From Urophycis tenuis (taxonomy: Eukaryota; Chordata; Actinopteri; Gadiformes; Phycidae), in assembly GCA_036785325.1 (NCBI GenBank), contig JAXIVH010000029.1, positions 4,340,215 to 4,404,214 on the forward strand: a stretch of DNA of 64,000 nucleotides. Direction: 5' to 3'. Below are positions 34,138 to 45,959 of this stretch, piece by piece. The notes beneath the pieces are model-generated. The model was not told the DNA's origin, did not search any database, and saw only the letters and a program-made list of their open reading frames with translations. The position numbers and the translations under genes were made by a program. Every line of letters begins with the position of its first letter. Position 1 is the first letter of the stretch.

Positions 34138-34430
34138 GAAGAAGAAGAAGAATTACTCTTTTGATCCCGTGAGGGAAATTTGGTCTCTGCATTTAACCCA
34201 ATCGTGAATTAGTGAAACACTCAGAACACAGCGATGGTGAGGCACACAGTGAGGTGAAGCACACACTTAAACCCAATGCAGTGAGCTGCCTGCAACAGCG
34301 GCGCTCGGGGAGCAGTGAGGGGAGCAGTGAGGTGCCTTGCTCAAGGGCACTTCAGCCGTTCATACTGGTCGGGGTTCGAACCGGCAACCCTCCGATTACA
34401 AGTCCGAAGCCCTAACCACTAGGCCGCAGC
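34138..34430 (-). mobile_element. tRNA-derived SINE, fuller copy
   Basis: On the minus strand it starts CAGCTGCGGCCTAGTGGTTA (A-box) and continues to GGTTCGAACCCCGACC (B-box). The body ends in TTGATCC...AGAGTAATTC and a TTC repeat. It is the same family as 7544-7803. Confidence 0.85.
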
Positions 34431-34452
34431 TGCTCCAAGCAGCCCTGCAGCC

Positions 34453-34915
34453 CCATGAGTAGTAGTGGTAGTAGTAGTAGTGGTAGTAGTAGTGGTAGTA
34501 GAAGTGGTAGTAGTATTGGTAGTAGTAGTAGTAGTGGGTGGTAGTGGTAGTAGTGGTAGTAGTAGTAGTGGGTAGTAGTAGTGGTGGTAGTAGTAGTGGT
34601 GGTAGTGGCAGTAGTGGTAGTAGTAGTAGTAGTAGTAGTGGATAGTAATGGTAATAGTAGTGGGTAGTAATGGTAGTAGTAGTAGTGGTAGTGGTAGTAG
34701 TAGTGGTGGTAGTGGCAGTAGTGGTAGTAGTAGTGGTAGTAGTGGATAGTAATGGTAATAGTAGTGGGTAGTAATGGTAGTAGTAGTAGTAGTGGTAGTG
34801 GTAGTAGTAGTAGTGGTAGTAGTAGTAGTGGGTAGTAGTAGTGGTAGTAGTAGTAGTAGTAGTAGTGGTAATAGTGGTAGTAGTAGTGGTAGTGGTAGTA
34901 GTAGTGGTAGCAGTA
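34453..34915. repeat. AGT/GGT trinucleotide tract
   Basis: About 460 bp of AGT and GGT units with occasional GGG, GAT and AAT variants and repeated blocks. Open frames here are poly-Thr/Tyr/Leu artefacts. Confidence 0.95.
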
Positions 34916-35027
34916 GCCACAAGCCAATCAACAAGGGCACTGGTAATTATCACATGGGTGTTGATGCAAGCTGATGTGTGTGTGTGCGTGTCAGAAGTGT
35001 CAACATGAGCACCTGTGGGGGTGGGCA

Positions 35028-35146
35028 GGGGGGGGGGGGGGGGGGGGGGGGAAGGGTGGAGTTGGATGGATGGGTGGAGGAAACATTCCCCGGACCAACG
35101 TGGGTTCAGAATCTCGAGATAATGATGCCCCCCCCCACACACGCAC

Positions 35147-35199
<53 letters not shown>

Positions 35200-35214
35200 T
35201 GTGTGTGTGTGTGT
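35028..35214. repeat. G24 run, (CA)n and (CA)n/(GT)n palindrome
   Basis: A run of 24 G lies at 35028-35051. CA units run to 35196 and then switch to GT (35197-35214), giving 18-bp perfect inverted arms with no spacer. Confidence 0.95.
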
Positions 35215-36197
35215 GGTCCACAAGGCTCACATACATAGATCTACATAATACTGAATAATTGCCGTGCTCCTGATTCCCTCCCCCACCCTGACTGCCTCTG
35301 TGTTTCATAGCCTGTGGATGTTTTCCACCCCCTTTCTTTGTAATTGTTGTTGCAGGCGGTCGGTTCAGTCCCCCCCCCCATCCCCTCCACCCCACTACCC
35401 CATCCCCTCCACCCCACTACCCCATCTCCGTGACAAAGCTCGCAACGAAGTGCTCTTACTGATGTTTTCCTGTCTTTCAGAGGTTTCATGCCCAAAGCCC
35501 GTTGCCCTGGGTATGAGTCAGCACAGCAGCTTTCGCTTGAAAACCCCCCAAAAAAGGAAATGCGTATTCCAACCAGCACAAATGCAAGAAAGTTTCCAGA
35601 TGAAACTTCAGTTTCAACTCTTACAAATTGTCTGGTGAAGGATGTGGATTAGGCTGAGGGTAGAGGCGTTGTATATCTATGCTTTGGTATGACGTGTCTG
35701 TCTCCTCCTTATCTAATGTGGCGAGAGGCAGACGCAAAGCAACGCTCTGCTCTCTGCTGTTGTACTGGAGGCGGACCCCCCTGATCTCTTGAGGTGGAGG
35801 GTTAAGATAGTTGATAAGATAATGGCACATCCATTTTGCTTACTTTGGAAAGATGTTGGATATTCAGCAGATATTAACACTCTGAATTACACCAACGTGA
35901 CGCGGGGAACTAAAGACGTGATCACCACCAGTATGAGTCCCGTGTGTCTAGCGGTGTCTACCTGCCCAGGAGACAGCAGCAGCAGCACTCCTCTCCATAT
36001 TTTTACACAGTAGGGGAATTGCAAAGTACCTTGCCCTAAACAATAGCCTGTCTCACATTTCAAAAGGGTCCCAATGGATTCAGATTTTTGTTTAGAAGAG
36101 TAACCCGCTAGCTGTACAACAGTAACAAGCAGGAGAAGAACGGCTCGGCCACTGTGGCTGTGGCGTGGAGGTAGTGCACATACACTAGATACGAAAG

Positions 36198-36377
36198 TGA
36201 CTTAACATTGACTGTACATACTACAGGTTAAACTGATTTAACGTAGACTATATAATACTAGTTAAACCGACTTAACATAGACTGTATATAATACAGGTTA
36301 AACTGATTTAAGATTGACTGTATAACACAGTTAGACTGACTTAACATGGACTGTATATAATACAGGTTAAACTGACT
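36198..36377. repeat. 36-bp tandem repeat, five units
   Basis: The unit is close to GACTTAACATAGACTGTATA plus TAATACAGGTTAAACT, five times over 180 bp with substitutions. Confidence 0.9.
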
Positions 36378-38061
36378 TGTTGTGTATTGGTCGCAGACTA
36401 TTTTTCACAAGAAAAGCGCCCACAAAGTGCATTTGATTATTATTGTAGTTTTTTGGAATATGGCTTCACAAATACTGGTTTGTGGAGTTCAGATTGATTC
36501 AATTAATGAAAATGCCTTTCCTTCCCCCCACATGTTGGTCCATAGTGTGCACAGAGAGGAGGGGCTATCACAGAGGGTGTTGCACACAGCCCTACAATAA
36601 AATAAGATTTGAAATAGTACAAAGATCGACCGGGAAACATTATTGATCGCAGACGGTGTTCTCTCAGATGGATAAAAAAAGTGGATACAATATAACTCGC
36701 TCCGCCAAGCAAAGTGTCTGTGGGAAACCCTGCATTAGCTTGTTGGCTGGCATGGGCCACTTGCCATTGTAGCACATTGTACTAAGCTGGATTTATACTG
36801 AAACATCATATCGATAATTAGGTCTATACTGGATTACTGTTTTTTTTGTTTCCCCAGAAGTTGCCATTGAAATGTGACCTCACCAAATTTAACGGACCAT
36901 AATCTTGAATAAAAGTACAGATCTCTCTGGGTTTGAACGTTGTTGCAAACATTTGGGATACTGTAAGCACACAACCAAATAAGACACAGCCTAGCAGTTT
37001 TTTTTATTTATTCATTGTTATATATAAGCTTTAGACTTGTTTTTTTGTCATCGTGAAGAACATTGGGGTCCTTTGAACACTGGCAGCTGAGCGAGCGTTC
37101 GTGATCCCCAGGCACTGCAGGTGTCCATGCGAGGCGGCTTCAGGTGTGCTCACCCTCTCCTGAGTCCCGGTCGCCGGGTTGTTACAGGCGCTGACCTCGA
37201 GATCGATGGCTACCAGGGGAGCCCAGACCCGGGACTCGATTATGTGTTGGCAATTATTTGGTGACGTGTCAAAACAAAAGGACGTGCTCGGAATAAGTTA
37301 TCAACCGTGAATCCGTTGTGCCCTTTACTTTACATGAGCCTGGATGTCTTTCAATATGATGTGATAACATGTAATGACAACATATATAATTTCACTGTGC
37401 TGCAACTTGTTATCACAATTCAAAAATACGAACTGGAGGCTTCACCGGCTTTGGTAGTTTGCAGAAAAACTCCACACTGCAAGCCTCCACTTTCCCAACT
37501 CTTTAATTGATTGAGTTTTGTCCAAATTGAATCAATACACAAAGTCTCGTGCCTCGCCCCCGTGTGCCTAACCCCAAATGTCGGGTCTCCATCACTCGAT
37601 AATGAAGACAAAGCATTAAAAAAAGGAAACGCGTGGCCTTTGCTCGGCCCGCCCCGAGGCAGCGGCGTCGTTTGGAGGATGTGTTGGCCAATCTGTCACT
37701 GTCAGCTGCCAAGTTAGCCGGCAATAAATCCACAGACGCATAAACTGCATGCGCGCGCACCAACGTAACACGAAGTAGTACACTGTCGTTATTTCCGTGC
37801 ACATGCCCGTGTAAGTCAGAGTTGCTGTCCGTGGTTTTCAAACTGGCGTGCACATGCATGATGCAGCCCTCGCCCGCCTCCCCATCACCGCAGTTATTGC
37901 GGACATTTTAAGCAATAGGAATACATTTTCAAACGCACCTAAATCCAAAGCAGTCTTATGTCAGGTCTGGATGTGGCACCGGTGTGTAGCAGTTTGAACG
38001 TGGCCCAAGAGTCAAACATGCAGAAGAAGATGTCTCATTTCCCCATGTGTATCAATAAAGG

Positions 38062-38121
<60 letters not shown>

Positions 38122-38166
38122 CTCTATCTCTCTATCTCTCTATCTCTCTATCTATCTATCTATCTA
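38062..38166. repeat. (CTAT)n microsatellite after an AATAAAG tail
   Basis: About 25 tetranucleotide units, some CTCT. The preceding ATCAATAAAGGATCTATC is like the 3' end of an RTE/Rex-type LINE, so this may be the tail of a very short truncated copy. Confidence 0.9.
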
Positions 38167-38244
38167 GGCCACATGATCAGAATTAATGATTAAATAACTC
38201 ACTTTCAAGAAACTCACCTTGGAAATACTACTCTAAATAGTTGC

Positions 38245-39010
38245 ATATTTACTGTACATCACATGACAGTAGCTCTTGCCCCCCATGAGCAAACATACAT
38301 TTTACAAAGGTGAAGCCAAATGTCAGTATTTATTGAGACAGGATCAAATGGGAGAAATTATAACTTTTATGTTGGATATTCTTCCCCTCCTTCCTCTCCT
38401 TAATCCCCGATGGTGTCGGTGCCAACCTCATGCACCTTTTTTCCACTTTTTTAATAATATGAATGTTTCAAATAAGGGCAAATTTGTACCTGTGGCTCAG
38501 AGGAATGCATATCCATATTAGGTTTGCCAGTGCCCGCCAATTAAGACTGGCCACAAGTGTCTAATATTCCTCTACTTCATCCCCAACGGTGTCGGTGCCA
38601 AGCACATTTGAACCATTAAAACCTTTCTATTCATAATAATTTCTGAATTGAATCTGTTCAGATTTTTTTTTAATATAATCAAAATAACGTGCATTTACTA
38701 AACTGAAAAAAATGAAACTTTGAATAAAAAGTAATGCTTGTTTAACATGAAGAGTACCAAACAGTATTGGGTTTATGCCAGGAAGTATGTGATCTTTCAA
38801 CCTCAAAGAATTAGGCATTGTTTTTTAAGAACAGAATGTGTCACAGCCTTAGTTACATATTTACTGTATATCACATGACAGTAGCTCTTGCAAAGCTCAT
38901 TGTGAGCTCTTGCCCCCCATTAGCAAACAAAATAAATTTTACAAAGGTGAAGCCAAATGTCAATATTTATTGAGACAGGATAAATGGGAGAACTTATAAC
39001 TTTTATGTTG
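38245..39010 (+). repeat. Direct duplication of a 130-155 bp segment
   Basis: The segment at 38245-38374 recurs at 38856-39010: CATATTTACTGTACATCACA..., TTTTACAAAGGTGAAGCCAA and TAACTTTTATGTTG are shared. The second copy has an extra AAAGCTCATTGTGAGCTCTTGC. Between them GGTGTCGGTGCCAA also occurs twice (near 38412 and 38589). Confidence 0.8.
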
Positions 39011-39244
39011 TAGGGTCATGACTTAATGTTCTTCCAGTGGTCCTTGGTTCTTGACACTGGTCCAGGCGAGCCCAGTTCTCTGTGATGGTGGTGGTGTTGC
39101 TCAGCATGCACACGGCTGTAATCGGTATGTATCCTATACATGAGCCATTTAAAGGCAAGAAGTTGGGTGGGCGTAGTTTTTGGCTGCATGCTCCTTCCCT
39201 GTGATCAACTAGTTGGGGTGGAACAGCTGGCAGTAGGGTCCAGT

Positions 39245-39757
39245 CATAGACTGTATATATATATGGACAAACCCTCCGTGACGTCACCCATAGACATTCT
39301 TAACAGCGGAGATGAAGCCTAAAATTGAGCTTCTGGGCGCCGCCATCTTGGATATTTCAGTCTGTGGTCTAAGCCCACCTACCTCCGGCCAGACCAATCA
39401 AAGCCTCGAATCCGTGAAGGTCATGCCGTGATGACAGATGACAGCTGCCAATCAAGTTGACCACGCCCTTAATTATTCATAAAATAAATCCTTCTCTGTG
39501 CATTAAAATAATGGATTCTAAAAAAATTCACCCCCCTCACAGTTGTCATGGACTCGAACACTACTGAAAGACACCAAAACCGTTTTTTGAACCAGGCTGT
39601 AAACATGTTTATTTTGGCTGTAAAGTTGGACATTTTAACATGGGTGTCTATGGGAGTTGACTCCTTTCTGCAGCCAGCCTCAAGCGGCCAGTCGAGGAAC
39701 TGCAAGTGTTTGCACTTCCGCATGGGCTTCATTTTTCAGCATGGAATGTTGCCGCTT
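39245..39757 (+). mobile_element. Interspersed repeat with 9-bp direct repeats and no inverted ends
   Basis: The sequence from CATAGACTGTATATATATAT to GGAATGTTGCCGCTT is flanked on both sides by GGGTCCAGT (39236-39244 and 39758-39766). It includes GAGCTTCTGGGCGCCGCCAT and GCACTTCCGCATGGGCTTCA, which I recall as a high-copy fish repeat. No terminal inverted repeat, poly(A) or coding frame is visible. Class uncertain. Confidence 0.65.
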
Positions 39758-39766
39758 GGGTCCAGT

Positions 39767-41501
39767 ACGCACCTTGTCTGAGGACAGTAGCAAAGAAAGA
39801 CATTAGTCTAAAAAGGGTGGAATAAGTAGCAGTGGCCGCCAAGCAAAGACGGCCTGCATCATTAAGCATTTTTAAAAACCTGAATTAAAAAAATATAAAA
39901 TGTATTTTAACCAAGAATAAGTACAGTGTAACACGTGTGCAATTTAATGGTTGTGCTTGAATTTTGTCTTGTGTTTGTGGTTGTTTCCAGAACATAATCA
40001 GTGGATGAGGATGGAGGGAATAGGACCTCCAATAGGACCTCCCCACCAATCCCTCTTTTCAGCGGGTTCTGTGGGTGGGTCAAAGGCAAGGTCAAGCTAT
40101 AGAACAGTGTGTGTCTCAACCGACGTAAGGGTGAGGAACCTGTGTGGTTTTGTACAAAGTGGGTGGGTGTCAACTCCAAACGCATTTCAAATGCAGCTGT
40201 CGACGTGCACCTTGAATGAAGGGTATGTCAAAGTTACATGGAGAATCACCAAAGCAACGTCTTGCTCGTAGTTCCATGTCAATCCAATAAAAAAGGTGAC
40301 ATTTTCACATCCGCGGTGCAAAAAAACCCCTACCGGTTTTTCCTCCTCTAGGAGTACGGCATTTGTTGTGTTTACTGAGAAAAACCAAGCCAGCCACCCC
40401 CCCCCCCCCCCCCCCCAAAAAAAAACAACAACGTTGGGCTGGTTTGTTCAGGTTTGTTCTGGTGTGTTCCAGGGCGACGGCGGTTTCTGTGACAGATCCG
40501 TTCCCAAAGCCGCGTTGAAGTTGTCAGGCAGACAGAACAGACTGGCGGACTCAAATCCTGCTCCCATCCCCCCTCGCCCCCTTCTCTCTTCATCCCCCCC
40601 CCCCCCCTCCCCCCCCCGTCCTCCGCTAGTGGAGCGACCGAGCGAAGCCAGCCAAGGCAGGCGCCGTGGCAACGCTGCCTTTGTGACGACAGCGGAGCCT
40701 ACTGGATGGTGTGAATGAGGGAAGCGGAGTGGGGGGGCGACTGTGGTGTGTAGTCGCATACCCGCGGAACAGGCCTGTCAGCTTTCCTTGCCTTTTTCAG
40801 GCACAACAGACAACAGACAAGGCTACATCCCTTCTGTTCTATGCCGACATCTTAGCTGTCGATTTTGCATGCTGAGCCCGAAGCACAACTGAGCGTGAAT
40901 TTCGCCTCATATTTGTATGAAGCGATGCAAGAAATAAATAGTCTCATTGTTTTAGAGGAGCCAAGCAGATGGAGTGTGACCATAGCGGGGGCTATATGTT
41001 TTTACTTGCTTTTTTTAGGACTCCATACCAAGGCTATACTGTACACGCGCGTTATTTTTGCGTCTGTCCGACACGGCTTTGGGTTTCTTTTAGGCTTTAG
41101 ATTTCATGTTGAAAATGGAGTGTTCTGACTAAATCAACATGCTCAAAACACGTTTGTCTGTCTTTGCTGTCCGTACCTCACAACTCAAGTGAACCTGAGT
41201 ACCACCACCAGTCTGTCACAACCGTGTCACTGATGGAGTGTTACAGATGTGAAGTTTTACTGGTGGGGCGGGAACTTCAATGCAGATCTCAAAGGCTGTT
41301 ATGGATGCCACCATGGCTCCTAGCAGTGCTGCAGCATTGCTAGGACCCCATCTAATGTAAAGGATATTTGTGGAGGCAAGAACACAAGGGCCCGTGTTGT
41401 GTCATTGCGTACTCCCAGTGCCCAGATTAAATTGGCTCAGATGAACGTTGCATGTGCGCCCATGTAGGGCCCAAGGGCGGGTTTTTCGTCTTCCAGTCTT
41501 G

Positions 41502-41505
<4 letters not shown>
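39767..41505. other. No gene; locally CpG-rich with C runs
   Basis: The stretch 40320-40760 has C runs (about 40397-40416 and 40597-40617) and many CpG. It could be an unannotated promoter or simple sequence; no exon is recognised. Confidence 0.45.
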
Positions 41506-41554
<49 letters not shown>

Positions 41555-41646
41555 TGTGTGTGTGTCTGTGTGTGTATGTGTATGTGTGTGTGTGTGTGTG
41601 TGTGTGCGTGGCCCCCATTGACCCCTCCAAGGGGGGGGGGGGGGGG
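41506..41646. repeat. GT microsatellite and G run
   Basis: GT units (41506-41610) with TCTG and TATG interruptions, followed by a G run at about 41631-41646. Confidence 0.95.
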
Positions 41647-42569
41647 CTGAGGGTCATCCATAAACGTTTCTTGTCATTCTTAACGACGTACCTCCTATTT
41701 TATTCATTTAATTGAACTGTTCTTTTTTTTTTTTTTATCTCCGCTTGCCCTTAAAGAGCAACAACACGCTGGCTGAGGGGAGTCTTACACCACCTAAATG
41801 TTAGAAATACGTCAACCTTGGAAAGCTGTCAAAAAGTCGAATTGGTCGCTGTAGAAGTGAAAGTGGGCCATTTCTTCCCTGTGACTTGGCAGTACATTAG
41901 CTTGTGTTTGACACTAACAGTGCTGCTGGGGCTCAGTGTTGAAGGGATTGTATGCATACACACACGCACACTCACACAAACACACATACGCGCGTATACA
42001 CACACACACACACACATTCGTCTCTCTCTCTCTCTGTCACATATGCACCCACCTTTGATATTGTGCACAATTTGCTGATGTTCTGTAGCAAATTGTGCAG
42101 ATATGCCACTGAGCCAGACTCGGTGTAACGACCCTAAACAATCTTAACTCATAATGTAGGTAATCTATTGATAAATGTCTTTATTGGAAAATGTAACATC
42201 TGGTCGGGTTGTTTTGTGGTTTTGCTCCAGGACTCGACCCTGAAACGCATGTTTATTGAGGAAAAGAAGGATTGCAACACTCCTGTTGAGAGGTTCTGGG
42301 TTTAATGCCCACCGCCAATCACCCTTGTGCAAAGATGCCTTCCCCTTACCTGTTACCCTATTGACCTATCTCTGTGTTCACTCTGGAACTCACTCTGGTA
42401 GTACAGCACAACACAGAGTGTGTGTGTGTGTGTGTGTGTGTATTAAACGTTGTCCATTACAACCAATCAATCCCTCTTCCCTCCCCAACACACACCGTCC
42501 GCCCCCTCACCAGCGGCACATCTGTGACTTCCATTTTGCTCCCTGGTATGTCCCCCTCCCCTCCGCGCT

Positions 42570-42680
42570 GGAAGCAGATTAACAGGTCATTCTGCTAACT
42601 CGTTGGGTAATTACCGCTTTTAATTGCTCCCAAACAAGGGAATTAGCGGAAGGTCCCCTTCGCTCGTGAGCGCTCTCTGT
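42570..42680. promoter_or_regulatory. Possible conserved noncoding element with homeobox-type sites
   Basis: TAATTACCGCTTTTAATTGC followed by ACAAGGGAATTAGCGG contains three TAAT-core homeodomain-type sites in non-repetitive sequence just before a CT microsatellite. This is a guess from composition; no alignment was available. Confidence 0.2.
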
Positions 42681-42699
42681 TTGAAGCCTTATATAACCT

Positions 42700-42722
42700 C
42701 TCTCTCTCTCTCTCTCTCTCTC
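42700..42722. repeat. (CT)n microsatellite
   Basis: About 12 CT units, followed by a short AT run (42737-42746). Confidence 0.93.
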
Positions 42723-43470
42723 TTCCCCCCATCCATATATATATATGAAGAGCCAAGGCGTTTTATAGGAATAGAAAGTGCAGGTAAAGTGGAAGATGAA
42801 GTCTCTCAGGGCCACGCCTCCTTCTGCAGTGCTGCCAAGTGAAATGCATCTCCGATATGCGTGTGGTTTTATCATCCTGCCACCCTCCTCTTCCTCTTCT
42901 GGTTTTATTAATCCACAGGGTTGCTTTATTCCTGCTCTTCTATCTTTGGCTCGCCTATATGATGAATCCCCTTTTTCTCTGTCTTTACTTTTTTCGAACA
43001 TTCATATAAATTCACTTTGCACTCAAAGAGAAAAAAAAACTGTCCACCGTTGAGAAAATTATTTCACACCATAAGCCGGTATATTATCTATGCTGTAATT
43101 ACAGAATATTTTTTTTATTTTTGTAGGTACTGTGGCCATTTCTCCCTAATATAACTGATTACTTGGTACTCTTGGAGAATCTAGGGCACAGCGTGGTGAA
43201 AGAACATACTGGATATTTTAATCATTCTTACTTTTGGTACTATCACTTTGCAAGTTCCTGTTACATTACCCTTTGACGCTTTTCATGCTCAAAATAATCC
43301 ACGTGCTAAAAATGGATAAATATACATGTATTAATAATTCATTAATTTTGTTGTTGTTCATTAAAGTGACATGCTAAGACACGGCCCTTTTCTATTTTTA
43401 GGTCTTTAAGTATAATTTATGTAATGGCTATAATGCTGCTGTGGTTCTCGCGGTACTGTTAAACACTATG

Positions 43471-43514
<44 letters not shown>

Positions 43515-43735
43515 ATTTTATTTATAATGCACTTTTCATCAGAGATCTATCTCAATGTGATAAAGGTTAAAAAGAAAGATGAGCAGTTTAAGGAAAAAGA
43601 AAAGGTTTTAAAAAAACATCTAAAGGGGACCAAAAGCTTTGCCAAAAAGAAATATCTTAAGACCTTTTTTAAAACAGTCAGTGGATTGTGCCCTCAAGGT
43701 GTCAGGGAGGGCATTCCACATTCCATATTATTATA
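43471..43735 (+). repeat. (AAT)n tract and common fish repeat fragment
   Basis: AAT units (43471-43513) lead into TTTTATTTATAATGCACTTT and end near GGGAGGGCATTCCACATTCC. The same kind of sequence start (ACTTTATTTATACAACACAT) occurs at 51968. It has no coding capacity. Confidence 0.55.
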
Positions 43736-43844
43736 ATTATATATTCAGGGTATATTAGGTTCTTTTAGACTGATATCAAGCACCAATCTTTTTGATGTGT
43801 GATCAGCCAATCACATATTTACATCACATATTACATATCACAGC

Positions 43845-45955
43845 TCGACCTGATCCATGATGCCAAACAACCAAAGTCCTTTAATAGCTGCCAATGGAAA
43901 GCCAGCTACAACCCTGATATTGCGTTTGTCAGCCATACCATCTCTGGATTGAGCAAGAAGCTGGTACTGAAGCAACTGCCAAAAACTCAACGCCGCCCCA
44001 TTGGCCTTACCGTCAATGCTGCAGTTACCCCAGCCACAGTCCCTTTCCGGAGAAGATTCAAATTTGGGAAAGCGAACTGGCCTGGCTTCCAAGAAGATCT
44101 TGAAGGGCTGATAGCCCACCATCCAGTGAACCCCAAAAACTACCAAATCTTCACCTAGCTAGTGCGCCAGGCAGCCCGGAAGAACATGCCAAGAGGCTGC
44201 CGCACCCAATGCGTCCCTGGCTTTGAAGCTCCAAGTAGCAAACTATATGAGCAATAACTAGAGCTCTACGAATCTGACCCCTTTGCTGAAAGCACCATTG
44301 AAGTAGGTGAGACTCGTGACCTCCCAATCAGAATGCCGCCAGCGGAAATGGCAACCTCTGCTGGAGACAACTGAAATGGCAAAAAACAGCAAAAAGTAGC
44401 CTCATCCGAAAAATCAGCCATGACCCATCAACCCATGCCTTGCGGTCCCATCAGGCACTACAAAGGGTGGTGAAAACCACCCAGACCATCACAGACAGGG
44501 TGCTGCCCACCCTAGACGATATCTACCCCACCCGATGCCTGAGGAAGGCACACAACATCACCAGGGACCTCAGCCACCCAGCACACTCACTTTTCACCCT
44601 GCTACTGTCTGGAAGACGGTACAGGAGTGGTCAGTCACACACTTTGTGACTGAAGGACACCTTTTACCTGCAGGCCATCAGGCTTCTGAACCGCTGAACT
44701 GTTCCCTTAGCGGTACCTCAACCCCATTGTCAATAGCCACTGATGTAAATACTTATATGCCGTCATTAATTAATGGGAACATTAAATAATGTAACACTCC
44801 ACAAGACCATATAAGATACTCGATAATGCTGTAGAATACATATATGCACTTATATGCTCAACTGGAAATCCACCACAGCTAAGACCAAAGGTAGACCGAC
44901 TTCAGCACTCCCAAAACACCAGACTGATTGAGCCGTTCTCCCTTGAAGAGCTCAATATCAGCATCAAAGCCCTCAAGACTGGCAAAGCCGTTGGCCTGGA
45001 CAACATTTTCACAGAGGAGATCAAGCAGTTTTGACCTCTGACACAAAAGATCTTGGAGAATAGAAAGACCTGGCACTCACGGATCTCATCGGAGCTGATG
45101 AGATCCTGAAAGATAGGCGGTTCTATGTTCTCCTTAACAACAAGCAAAGTTGCTGGCAACGACAACGGATTGGCTTACCTCAAGGCAGTGTGCTTGCTCC
45201 ACTACTATATAACATCTACACTAATGACCAGCCAATGGACCAGAACACAGCGGTTCATCTACACTGACGACCTCTGTGTAACATCACAAGAGAGTACGTT
45301 TGAAACTAGAAGCAAATCTCACCTCAGCCCTAGGTGACCTCCGCCTCTACTACTGACCAACTCCAAATGGGGAGCCACAGCACACACTCTAAGATCTACT
45401 GCTCTGGCCCTGTGCTATTCCTCTGTGGAGTATATGTGTCCTGTTTGGGAGAGATCATCCCACGGCAAAAAACTAGACCCAGCGCTGAATAACACCTGCC
45501 GCTTAATCACTGGCTGCTTGAAGCATACCAACATACACAACCCGCACCTCCTCACTGGCATTGCCCCTGCTGATGTGCGACAGGAAGTTGACAGCCGAAT
45601 AGAGATGACCAAGGCCACCAGTGATGAACACCACCTCCTCTACGGACGTGCACCCCCGGCCCAATGGCTGAAGTCCAGGAGAAGCTTTCTCAGCCATGTC
45701 CAGCCCCTAATAGTATCACAGGAAGAAACCAGACTCAAACTATGTACAAAAAGGCTTGAGAACGACCCCCCTTCTATTGACATGGGTATCCCTCCCTCGA
45801 TCAAAAGCTGCCATGGCCAGATGGGGCTATGAAACTGGCCAAACCACCTGTGAATGTGGAGAAGAGGACCATACATTTCAGCACTGCCTTGTCTGCCCCC
45901 ACTACCCCCTACAACCAGTGCAGCTCAAAGGATCTCACATTGTTCAATAAAAAAA
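43845..45955 (+). pseudogene. Decayed jockey-like LINE (endonuclease end plus RT)
   Basis: It opens with an endonuclease C terminus (LIHDAKQPKSFNSCQW, NPDIAFVSHTISG). RT follows: FSLEELNISIKALKTGKAVG, RIGLPQGSVLAPLLYNIYT and FIYTDDLCVTSQ. The C-terminal part is CPVWERSSHGKKLDPALN and RLITGCLKHTNIHNPHLL, with a zinc-binding-like QHCLVCPH end. Frameshifts and stops occur throughout. A fragment of another LINE interrupts it at 44438-44860. Confidence 0.77.
44438..44860 (+). mobile_element. Rex1-like LINE 3' fragment nested in the older LINE
   Basis: RSHQALQRVVKTTQTITD and HSLFTLLLSGRRYRSG match the C-terminal part of the Rex1-like fragment at 26400-27300 (same family, different copy). A 3' UTR follows to about 44860, after which the older LINE resumes. 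Confidence 0.7.
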
Positions 45956-45959
45956 GGAC

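Noticed and set aside
34340..34430. Possible tRNA gene on the minus strand
   Set aside because: A- and B-box are present but followed by the SINE body, with a second copy at 7544-7803.
34396..35223. A 275-codon minus-strand open frame
   Set aside because: It consists of Thr/Tyr/Leu runs from the AGT tract and His-Thr runs from the CA tract.
40296..40760. GC-rich open frames on both strands, possible exon or CpG island
   Set aside because: Frames depend on poly-C/poly-G runs; no family similarity. CpG content is noted but a promoter cannot be argued.
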